64,000 bases of DNA from Rhodamnia argentea (lineage: Eukaryota; Streptophyta; Magnoliopsida; Myrtales; Myrtaceae): assembly GCF_020921035.1 (NCBI RefSeq), contig NC_063154.1:4092001-4156000 (forward strand), written 5' to 3'. The notes beneath the pieces are model-generated. The model saw only the letters and a program-made list of their open reading frames with translations, was not told where the DNA came from and did no database searches. This document shows positions 54,399 through 64,000 of this stretch, in pieces; within the stretch, counting starts at the first letter, position 1, and every line of letters starts with the position of its first letter. The position numbers and the translations under genes are program-made.

Positions 54399-55140
54399 GA
54401 ATGCTTCTGAATGTTGCTCATGTGAATCACATGTTTTCCCTTTAGAAAAAATTCGAACCTTGATCTTCTCACTTGTTGGCAGTTGCTTCGGTTGTAGGTA
54501 GAATTACTGAAGCCTCTTCAGTGAATTTTGGATATTATGAGAACAGTAGCTTTGTCATTACCACCTTACTCTCTAAACTCTCAATTCGCTATGTATTCAT
54601 TGATTCATTAGTTCTGGAATAAGTAAGCAATTAATTTGGTCTGGAGAATGCTTCTGAATGTTGCTCGTGTGAATCACACATGTTTTCCCTTTAGAAAAAA
54701 TTTGAACCTTGATCTTCTCACTTGTTGGCAGTTGCTTCAGGTTGTAAGGTAGAATTACTGAAGCCTCTTCAGTGAATTTTCGCGGATATTATGAGAACAG
54801 TAGCTTTGTCATTACCACCCTTACTCTTTAAACTCTCAATTCGCTATGTGATTCATTGATTCATCAGTTCCTGGGAATGAGAGAGCCGCGAGAGCAATTA
54901 ATGTGTGCGTCTGGAATGCTTCTGAATGTTGCTCGCGTGAATCAACTGTTTCCTTTAGAAAAATTTGAACCTTGATCTCTACTTGTTGGCGTTGCTTCGG
55001 TTGTAAAGTGAATTACTAAAGCCTCTTTATTTTCGGGATTTATGAGAATAGTAGTTTTTTTCCTTTGATTCGTTGTTTCTTGATTTAGTTCTGGGAATGA
55101 GGAGCGTGAGAGCAATTAATGTGTGCGTCTGGATTATGCG
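54399..55140. repeat. Three tandem repeats of about 245 bp starting at the Zim17 stop codon
   Basis: Units begin at 54,399, 54,644 and 54,912 with GAATGCTTCTGAATGTTGCTC, and contain GAACCTTGATCTTCTCACTTG, GGTTGTAGGTAGAATTACTG and AGAACAGTAGC. The third is the most diverged and shortened. The first unit starts right after the coding stop, so the 3' UTR is probably repeated. Confidence 0.85.
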
Positions 55141-55811
55141 ATGATCATATGATGCATTTTCCAATGTGGGGTGCATCCGATGGATCAAGGAAATGGCCGT
55201 GATGATCGGGCGAGCCTTTGAGCTTCTAAATGTCTAAATTTCTTGAACACTCTTACAATACTCTTAAGGGCAATATGAAAAAAGCACCCATGCGTATTTC
55301 CTCGAGTTAATATGGAAAATAAGCACTTATATTTTAACAAAACTTCTATCAATTTTCACTGTTAGATCTGAATTGTGCAAATTGAAAAGGGAAAAAGATG
55401 GAATAATTAGGAATGACATTGAACTCAATTGATTTATTTACAAATTATTCGTCAAAGAAAAGAAAACGAAAGATTTAGTTGATATAATAGAAATCAAATA
55501 AAAGAAATGATTTTTGACTTCGAAAATAAGTATAAATGTTAATTCTAATGAAAGAACATTTTGTATTCGAGTATTAGCATCAATGAAAACATTTGTAGTG
55601 ATAATAAGTAGCCACTGTACATGAAAATCTGTCAGAGCAAGAAAACTTTTTTGTTTTTTTCTAATCTTTCCACCGTGCACAATCTGTCCTCGTCCCTTTC
55701 CGGGGCTTACTAGAAAGAGAAACGCACGCATGGTCCTGAAGCCGAAGGACTCTCTCGGACGAGACACACTGTGCCTCGCTCCTTCGCACAAGAGAAAGAA
55801 GAAGGGACGAT
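55141..55811. other. Spacer and GET3 leader
   Basis: AT-rich until about 55,640, then a balanced leader with AGAAAGAAGAAGGGACGAT just before the ATG. No separate gene was recognised. Confidence 0.45.
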
Positions 55812-58800
55812 ATGGCGACAGCTCCATGTATGCCCTCCATTTCTTCACCTACTTTTCGCAAACCCACCACCTCCATTGAACCCATTAATCCGCTTTCTCA
55901 TCTTCCCAAAACACTGAGACCGACGAATCCTTTTCGCAACAAGTTCGTCTCACTTTCCATCGCTAGAAAGACTCGGAGGAGTTCTTTTCGAGGTAATTCA
56001 ATCAGTGCCCACTTCGCTGAATGCTCGAAAGCGGTTGCGCTGAATCAAGTTTTTCATCTAAGTGGTTCCTAATTGTTAATTTCCCCTATTTTAGCTAAAA
56101 GAACCTTCCGCTTCTGTGTTTAGGTGGCTTATCGTAAGAACTGGTTGTGTTCCTGGAATTTTAATCTGCAAAGTTTGGATTTTTCGATAGTTGTGTGGAG
56201 TAGACGGTTTTCAGGTGTATTGGTTGCTGTACTTGCTCATAAGTAAACACTGTGGAGGTTTGGCTTGCATTAAACAAGAAATTAGAAGATTGACGAGCTG
56301 GATATTTCTTTCGTTAATCAAATTAATGAGCTAAAGAATTCCCTTTACTTTATTTGGCCAAAAGTAGGGATGAACTTAGCTTTGGATTTTCCCTTTTCTT
56401 CTTAACTAATGCCGTATGTATCAAACGCGTACTCAATGGAAGTTGGTGTCCCCACTGAAAGAACTGTCTTTATTGGCATACAACTTGTTGTGCGTCTGTG
56501 CAAGAATCTTTCAGTGTGATAATGAACTGGTACCAATTGTATAGTAGAATTTCCTCGAATGCATGGATGATTAATTCCACTAACATAATGCATGAGAATG
56601 TGATCAACAGGTGTTTGGGTATGTGAATCTGCATACTCCTAATGAACGTGTAAAATGACTGGTAATTCTTTTATATTTTCACGAGTTACACAGTTAGATG
56701 AAGTTTACTCCGGAGAAACAAATATTAATCGAACCTATACTTCCACACAAGTAGTATAGTCTATGAACACCTGAAGTGGTACACTGAAGATTGAACTAAA
56801 AGAGGAAGAAAATTTGAAATACTATTTTTTCTTAATTCTGTTCTTCCTCTGAAGTCCTTGAGCACTTCTTACTGAATGTCTGGATGGCATCAATTTTCAA
56901 CTTTAGTTGAATGTCAGATTGGGTTCAGACCTAGCGAAGAAGGAGAATAGAATCCGTCTTTGCTTGATCGGGGATAATATTTAGGAAGATCAGACACTCT
57001 CTCGATGGTGTCTGATACAAATAATTCTTGTAATCTCTCATGTCCATAGGGAGAGGCATTTTCTCTACATTGATGCTCTTCCATTTTGTCTTTTGTATCT
57101 TTATTCAGTGAGGGCAGTGGCAGCCCCTGCAGAAGGTGTTGCAGTCTTTGATGAGATGGTTTCGGGGACTCAGCGCAAGTATTACCTGCTCGGTGGGAAA
57201 GGAGGTGTTGGTAAGACGAGCTGTGCTGCATCACTTGCTGTAAAGTTTGCTAACAATGGACACCCCACTCTTGTTGTGTCGACTGATCCAGCCCACTCTT
57301 TGAGTGATTCGTTCGCGCAGGTTCATCCTATCGGTACTTTCTTAGTTTCTTTGCTGCTACTTTGCCCAATTGTGCTAGTAGCTGATACTGCATTTCTATC
57401 TGTTTGCAATATGTAGGATTTAACAGGGGGTGTGCTAGTACGTGTTGAAGGACCTGATTATCCACTTTTTGCTCTTGAGGTATGTAGCAACAGCATATGA
57501 TTGTTGGAATATCTGTTGGTACATGTTGTGTGTCCTTAGAGATAATCTGGTGTTCTATTAAAGTTCATTTGTTAATGCAGATAAATCCTGAAAAAGCTAG
57601 GGAAGAGTTCCGTAGTGCAAGTCAGACAAATGGTGGAACTGGGGTTAAAGATTTCATGGATGGAATGGGCCTCGGAATGCTAGTAGAACAGGTAAGGATA
57701 TATTTTCTGTATGGTTAGCCCAACAAAAACCACTTCACTTGTTTTTCCATTTGAGTTCAAGTTGATACAAGACTATGGTTAATTGTTCCTTTGTGTAGAA
57801 GCCTTCTGCTATATTTTGAAAAAATTGTTGCTTCTTAATATTTGTGATATTTGAATATAAGTTACTTTATCATTTGTGTTTGGAGCTTCTTTTTGACAAA
57901 AAGACCAATAGAAAATCAATCCCCTGGAAATTGTATGATTGTGTAACTATAATGAGGCCCTGTTGACCTTTTTCAAGCTTGGTGAGCTTAAGCTGGGAGA
58001 GCTGCTTGATACACCACCACCTGGACTGGATGAAGGAATTGCAATTTCAAAGGTTTTATTTCCTCTTTCGGAAGTTCCTTGCACTATAGCTTAGTAATAT
58101 CGATATTATATCCATCACATGTTTAATGATTTTGAAATTTAAAATGTTCCAGGTGATGCAATTCCTTGAATCACCAGAATATAGCATGTTTACACGAATC
58201 ATATTTGATACTGCACCCACGGTAAGGAAATTGAACAGCCAATGTTTGTCAATCACTGGATCTATTATCTTATTGGCAGTTTTTCAACAGGGTCATACTC
58301 TGCGGCTGTTGTCTTTGCCTGACTTTCTGGATGCATCAATAGGCAAGATATTGAATGTAAGAGTTTGAATTTGTGAATGGCTGCCAGCTCCTTGGCGATT
58401 CAATTTGAATCAGATTCATTTTGGTCAAATGAAAAAAAAAAGGATGCGAAAGTCCTTGCAATCAAACTAAGAACAACTCAACCAAAAAAAAAAAAAACCT
58501 AAGAACAACAAATAAGTGTGTTCATGTATCTTGGCAAGTAGCTCTCTTGAAGAGGTTGCAGTGAATTAGATGGCTTACGCCAAATACTTTGGTTGTTCCT
58601 TCTTGATGACAACTCTTCCCCTGACTCTGTGATATTACTTACATAAATTTGTTATTCACAGTTATTATGGTTCACTAAGTATAGGAACAACTCTGCATTA
58701 AAAATGAAGAGATCGACTATTGGGCTCTATAAAGCCGATAGGACTCAATCTATGTTTCATTGGGTCCCTTCTCAAATTTTTGTATATCTTCTGTTACAGC

Positions 58801-59616
58801 TCAAGCAAAAAATTTCATCAGCTACCTCTGCCATCAAATCTGTTTTTGGCCAAGAAGAAAATAAGCAGGAGGATGCCGTAAGTGAGGAGATACTTAATTT
58901 GGGACTATTTGTCTTGATATTTTAATCAGAATGATTGATAGTTATACCTTGTTATGCAGGCTAACAAGTTGGAGCGTCTAAGGGAAAGAATGGTGAAAGT
59001 GCGTGAGCTTTTCCGTGACACTGATTCGACAGAATTTGTGATAGTAACAATACCAACGGTAATGAGCTCTAAGAAGTCTACCCTACCTGTATAATTCAAT
59101 TGCTATAAAGAGAAAAAAAAAAAAAAAAAGGCTAATTAGATCAGTTATTTAATTGCCGTTCTCTGGCTTATCCATATCTAACGTAGTGGGTGAAGTTTGG
59201 TCATACATCTCTTGGTTCTTTCTTTGTAGGTGATGGCAATTAGCGAGTCTTCCCGGTTGCGTGCATCTCTGAAGAAAGAAAATGTTCCGGTCAAGAGGCT
59301 GATTGTTAATCAGATTCTACCTCCATCTGCCTCGGATTGCAAGTTTTGCGCAATGAAAAGGAAGGTAACCCATTTCCTAAATTCCAGGAAATGATTTGTT
59401 CTTAGTTGCTGTGTTATTACTTGTGCGGTTATCAAAGTTATGCTTAGATGCTGACTAACACTTCCTTGAATATTTCAGGATCAGATGCGAGCTCTTGATA
59501 TGATCCAAAATGATCCAGAACTCTCTGGCTTGAATCTAATTCAGGCACCTCTTGTTGATGTAGAGATAAGAGGTGTACCGGCTCTTAAATTTATGGGTGA
59601 TATCATTTGGAAATGA
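55812..59616 (+). CDS. GET3B: GET3/ArsA-type ATPase, plastid form (GET3B-like)
   Basis: Eleven exons (55812-55992, 57109-57320, 57417-57479, 57581-57691, 57978-58052, 58153-58221, 58291-58356, 58800-58877, 58960-59058, 59230-59364, 59479-59616) give 408 residues; all junctions after the first are phase 0. Residues 1-62 are Ser/Thr/Arg-rich with few acids, a transit peptide. The deviant P-loop GGKGGVGKT is at 89-97, switch I is [12 protein letters not shown], switch II is FDTAPTGHTLRLL (spanning an exon junction), and CKFC in exon 10 is the zinc CxxC. GET3 proteins are dimeric ATPases delivering tail-anchored membrane proteins; the transit peptide and match to Arabidopsis GET3B support a stromal role. 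Exon 1 is assigned by frame (G + TG = Val). Confidence 0.92.
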
Positions 59617-59693
59617 CTATACGTAATTGTAGGCCCTCTTCTTCTTGGATTCTACTTTCTTCATACCAGCTTTAGTTCTCAAGACCAGAAATG

Positions 59694-60492
59694 GGGATAA
59701 GTGTACCGCAGTGTGCCATAACTTTTGTACGGCGTTCACTTGAATGCCATAACTTTTTTTTTCGCTCACTTGAGTGCCATAATTTTGAAAAAACGATCAT
59801 TTAAATGTCATCGCTGATTTGCCTCGCCGGAAATCCTACGTGGACGCCAGAAATTTGACGTGGCATTGCCGGACCAATTTTTTGAATTTTTCAATATACA
59901 CGTGGATTTTTATTTTATTTTTTAGTTATTTTGAATTTTTTTGGGTTTTTTTTTTATTTTTTCCTTGGCCGGCGAGGGTCACCGTGAGGGCCCTCGCCAT
60001 CCACGGCCAGCCAGCTCAGGGGGGAGGGCCGCCTCGCCCTCGGCCGGGGGGGGCGCGACGGCCTTGGGCGACGGTCGTCGCGGCCCCGGCCGCCGCTGGC
60101 GAGGGCGAAAAAGGCCCTCGCAAATCTAGGCAAGGGCCCTTGAGGTCCCGCTGGCCATGGGCGAGGCAGCCCTCACCCGGACTTGGAGAGGGCCGTTGGC
60201 ATCACCAGCTGCCCCCAAGCCATCTTGGCCCCCCCCTATCGAGGACAAGACGGCACCCCCCCCGAGCTGGCCGGCCATGGGGAAATTCAAATTTTTTTTT
60301 TCAGACATATCAAAATAAAAAAATCAATAAAATATTAAAAAAATCCACGTGTCACTGAAAAATAAATAAAATAATAATAATAAGTCCACGTAAGACGATT
60401 TGCTGGAAATGACACTTAAGTGAATGATTTTGTTCGATATGGCACTCAAGTGAACGAAAAAAAAGTTATGGCACTCATGGTGTATTTATCCC
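59694..60492. mobile_element. Mutator-like non-autonomous element downstream of GET3B
   Basis: A 799-bp element. The ends GGGATAAGTGTACC and (reverse complement) GGGATAAATACACC are followed on both sides by GTGCCATAACTTTT and CACTTGAGTGCCATA. Flanks CCAGAAATG (59,685) and TCAAAAATG (60,493) agree at 7 of 9 positions, fitting the 9-bp target duplication of Mutator-like elements. The interior is GC-rich (GGCCGG, GCGAGGGC words). The 179-codon frame inside comes from this composition and is not a gene. It lies 77 bases after the GET3B stop, so it is probably in or next to the 3' UTR. Confidence 0.75.
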
Positions 60493-62089
60493 TCAAAAAT
60501 GTAAAATAAGGAAATTTTTTAAGCTTTTAAGGTAATATGTGACTGATTTTATCTGGTGCTGTAGCGAAAGAAAGGAATGGACTCCTTTTGTGGTCAGGAA
60601 TCTTTCTGTGGTCTTGGTACCGTGTTTAAAGTTTCTTACGTTTGGTCGTTTGAGGATCATTCGACTTAGAATCTAGTATTTTATTTTTTTTTAAGTATTG
60701 AGAGGGCCTAGTTTCATGTATCTAGATGTTGAGACCATTGCTTTGACTTTAATATGCTTCCTCGTTTTTTAAGTCTGATATATGCCTGATTAGCAGAGGC
60801 CGTCTTTTCTGTTTGATTTCCACATTCAGATTCAGATGCCATGTCATGCCATGTCATGCCGCAAGAGCAGAGGCCAAGTCTCGGAAGACTGCCGGAGACG
60901 TTTTGGTTACGGGGCCTACTTTTGCCTTAGCGGTTCAGCTTTCTTGCTCCAAATGACCGAAACTTCATAACCAATTGGCATGATCATAAGTTGGAGCCCT
61001 TTCACATAGTAAGTTCGAGCTATCGCAAGGCATAGTCTCGAGGATTGTGCAGCGAGGATTTCTCTTGTTGTTTATTGGCTTTGATGTATACAATGTGTGA
61101 CTCAAGTAGTTCACTTCTTGTTTTACTGTATGTGATTGGTTTTTGTACCCAAAAAGGTCAAGGGAAGAGGACACCACTGTACAGGAAACACTTTTTTTTT
61201 TTTGGTTACATACAGGAAACACTTTAAACGCCATCATTGATAGAAATTTCATGCTGCGAATGCATGATTCTGTGTGAAGATTGGTTTTTTGCTGGTGGAA
61301 TATATACTTCAATGTGTTGAAGTATGAACCGTGAGATAGAAAATGGAAGAAAAACGAGAAAAGAACAGCTAACTCTGCTTTACACTGCCAACTTTGGTAC
61401 TATTATAGCAGTACCACTCTTGAACTTGAATTTCTTAGATTATAAATAGTTGCCTGAAGAGCTCCATATGTTTCATTGTTATCTTTCTTCTTATAAATTA
61501 AATGGGTTCGTGACAATTAGCTAGCTATGCATTCTTCAAAGTCAAATTCTTTACTTCAGCTAAACATCAATGGATGCCATCTATTTTTCCTGACTGAGAT
61601 TGCATGTTTAATCACGCATAAACGTTGTTAAATCGAAGATTGAATATTTGTTGTTCCTTAGGCCAGATATTTCTGATGCCAAAGAAGCTTGAATTTTTTC
61701 CAAAATGAATGCAATAGTAAGATGTTGCTAAGATGTTGCGACTCCATTGCACTAGCCAACATTCTATAGAATATCAAATGGGTATGTATGGTATGTACTT
61801 GTACCAGAACAATTTCCCTAGGATTTCGAGTACAGAATGGTTGAGCAGTAACTCTCCCCAAATCAGATAAAGAATGTGGATGGACCAATTTCGCCGAGGA
61901 TGGCCGACCTCATATACTCCGTGTAGAAAGAGATGAAGCAATTCCGAGAAAGCTAATAATGATCCAGAGAAACCCTCCTCTCCGAAGGGTTGCACATTTC
62001 CAAATATTTTGCCCGATTAAAACTGCTCAAAGCTGCGAATGCTTCTGTGCACAGAGATATGATGATGGGGAGGTTATCACTGCTTGAAC
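60493..62089. other. Spacer between convergent GET3B and ABCG genes
   Basis: No gene was supported. The part nearest 62,089 is probably the 3' UTR of the minus-strand transporter. A short tandem GCCATGTCAT repeat lies at about 60,838-60,861 and a T-run at 61,191-61,203. Confidence 0.5.
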
Positions 62090-64000
62090 TTACTTCCTTT
62101 GGAAAATCAACATGCCGAAGAAGGCTATGGCACGGCCAAGTACGCCAATGAAGACGAGGATAAATATACATGTACCCCAATTATTAAGATCGTAACCACT
62201 TCTGAAAAGCGCACCACACCGAGTAATAAGCCAAACTCCGTAGTATCTGCAGCGGAAAAATAAGCAATACGATTAACATTTCTCTGGAAAACTAACATTT
62301 CTCTGTATGGTTTTCCATAACATGATCACTTCAACGTCTAAACCAATTTGTGAGGATGTTGGCTACCACTGAGTAAGATCTAATGGTCTCTCCACATTGT
62401 TGGACCTTGAAATAATTTGTGAGGATAGTATACGTCTATGTTAAAGGATAAATGAACAGTGGATGAGTTAACCATTACCTTTCGGCATTTGCAATCACAA
62501 ATGCTTGCAGAGCCCACTTAGGGTAGCAAAAGTCGGATAAGATTTTCGAAATACCACCACCATTCCGTGTTGCAATGAGAGTCAAAATCACAGGAAGAAG
62601 AACTGACCACTGTAATCATCAAGAGCATGCGTGACAATTAGAAGTAAAGCAGGCATTATTGGCATACATTATAGAGCTTCTCATTACTGAAAATAATAAA
62701 AACAAAATACAAACATTCTGAATATTACTTACCAACTGGGCAGTGCTGGCTTCAAAGAAGATGGCCAAGGCATAGGCGATACCAGTCACGCAGTATACAA
62801 GGCACAGAAGAACACTATAATTGTCAGCAAAGGAAGATCTCGGATTGGTGAAGAAATAGAATGTCGATAAATACACCACTGGTTTGATCACTGTATTGAA
62901 GTGGTCCATTGTGTCTTTTGCAAGAAAATAAGCCAAGCTGCTCATCCCAGAAGAACTTTCTCTCCAGTGCTGCAATTTATCTAGAGAAAATGACCTCAAA
63001 GCCGAGATTTTGCACAGAAGGGCTGAAGACAAAAAACAGTTACCTTTAGTCACAAACACAATGCAGAAAAATACGATAGAACGTGTACGAACAAGAGCTT
63101 ACATAAGGAACATCACGAATGTTGGGGAAGGTAGAGTCATGGGGTCAATATTAACAAAGTCAAATAAAGATAAGACATGTAATGAATGGTCGGGAAACTT
63201 CCAACTTACAGACGGCAATTATGGTGTAAGTATAACCAGCAGCTCCAAATGATTCATCACCCGCATTAGTAAGTGTTCCTAAGCAGGCTCCAGCGAGTAA
63301 TAAGATTAGATAGTCTGCTGCTTGTATTCTAGCATCACGTAATCTCTGTTTACCAACCCTGGAAATTGTCAACAACGTAGAAATGAGAAAAACTTCTCAC
63401 CTATTGTACAAGCTTTCCACGAGACAAATAAGTGGATGATTATGAAAAGACACGTGATTTCCCTGACAAGCCTTGAATAGAAAGTAAAACAAAATCAATT
63501 TGATTTGGGTTCTTTGTTTAGTAAAGCCATCTTGAACTAAGCAAGCAGAAGCTCCGCGTTCACAACACATTCTAACTCATATAAGTTCATCCTTTTGACC
63601 CGTATAGAAGAATCATAGGACCAGAACTTTTTCTGCCGATTAATAGTTCTCACCTCCCAAGAAAGTATCTGTACTGCGAGATTACGCCTGCAGTTTTCCG
63701 ATGGGATAAGTCCCTGGACCTCAAGAAATTGAGTCGTATCTTATCCCGCTGCCTCTCAACATTGCTCCTCACATCTTGCCATATTTCACCGGCAAAAGAT
63801 TGCTCCTCGGTTCCAACTCTAGGGGCATTAAGTCCAACAACTATACCCGCGCCTCCACTGGTCAAAATGGCTCCCGCATCCTCCTTCATATCTGGAGGTA
63901 TCGGATACCCATTGTGAATCATCCACCTGATAGGAAGGTCTTTATAATTCACGCCGGAGCTTGTGCTTGGAGTCACAATGCCCTCTAAAATGTCAATAAA
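62090..64000 (-). CDS. ABC transporter G family half transporter (ABCG24/ABCG28 type), C-terminal part
   Basis: Five exons on the minus strand (64000-63654, 63358-63210, 63022-62733, 62609-62479, 62246-62090) encode the last 357 residues and the stop at 62,090-62,092. They start [23 protein letters not shown], then [52 protein letters not shown] and the closing [10 protein letters not shown], with several hydrophobic membrane segments. This is the transmembrane domain of the WBC-type ABCG24/ABCG28 group, known from pollen tube and polar-growth studies for ABCG28. The nucleotide-binding domain lies beyond the right edge. Splice phases join cleanly (AG/G, T/CC, 0, AG/A). Paralogue assignment between ABCG24 and ABCG28 is not settled. 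Confidence 0.9.

Noticed and set aside
59819-60358. 179-codon frame downstream of GET3B
   Set aside because: It lies wholly inside a Mutator-like element and consists of low-complexity Phe runs and GC-rich filler.

Overview
The window is plant nuclear DNA from a eudicot. The evidence is GT-AG introns, GC-rich coding exons in AT-rich spacers, many short elements with long inverted ends, and gene structures typical of land plants. Lineage is inference only; the genes and repeats would fit a woody rosid such as a Myrtaceae species, but nothing here proves that.

Layout, left to right. Bases 1-82 hold the first coding exon of a minus-strand synaptotagmin (SYT1/2/3 type) that runs off the left edge. 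From 4.0 to 27.0 kb lies a large direct duplication. Two units of about 10.7 and 11.4 kb each carry a full phenylalanine ammonia-lyase gene (two exons, one intron of about 1.6 kb) with promoter and flanks, separated by a 0.94-kb spacer. The first PAL has a canonical active site. The second keeps an open frame and the MIO triad, but two residues of its active-site segment are changed: the conserved carboxylate-binding Arg is Cys and the nearby Gln is Lys.

From 26.5 to 38.3 kb is a repeat-rich stretch with four copies of a small secreted six-cysteine peptide gene that has a Trp/Gly tail. Copy 1 is intact. Copy 2 has lost its TATA box and signal peptide, copy 3 has a frameshift and copy 4 a nonsense codon. 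The last two lie in a 1.7-kb segmental duplication that also copied DNA from just upstream of the next gene.

From 38.8 to 62 kb the window is gene-dense: an ELF6-type JmjC histone demethylase (7 coding exons, with a hAT-like insertion in intron 3); an intronless NATA-type GNAT acetyltransferase; a cytoplasmic receptor-like pseudokinase lacking all three catalytic signature residues; a DNL/Zim17 zinc-finger protein (HSP70 escort, organellar); and a plastid-type GET3 ATPase (11 exons). The 3' five exons of an ABCG24/28-type half transporter lie on the minus strand and run off the right edge.

The genes do not form a pathway. The common themes are local duplication followed by decay or divergence (PAL pair, peptide cluster, tandem 3' repeats) and non-autonomous DNA elements next to or inside genes. 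No autonomous transposon, rRNA, tRNA or CRISPR array was seen. All splice sites were read by eye from GT-AG signals, frame continuity and family knowledge; no transcript data were available.
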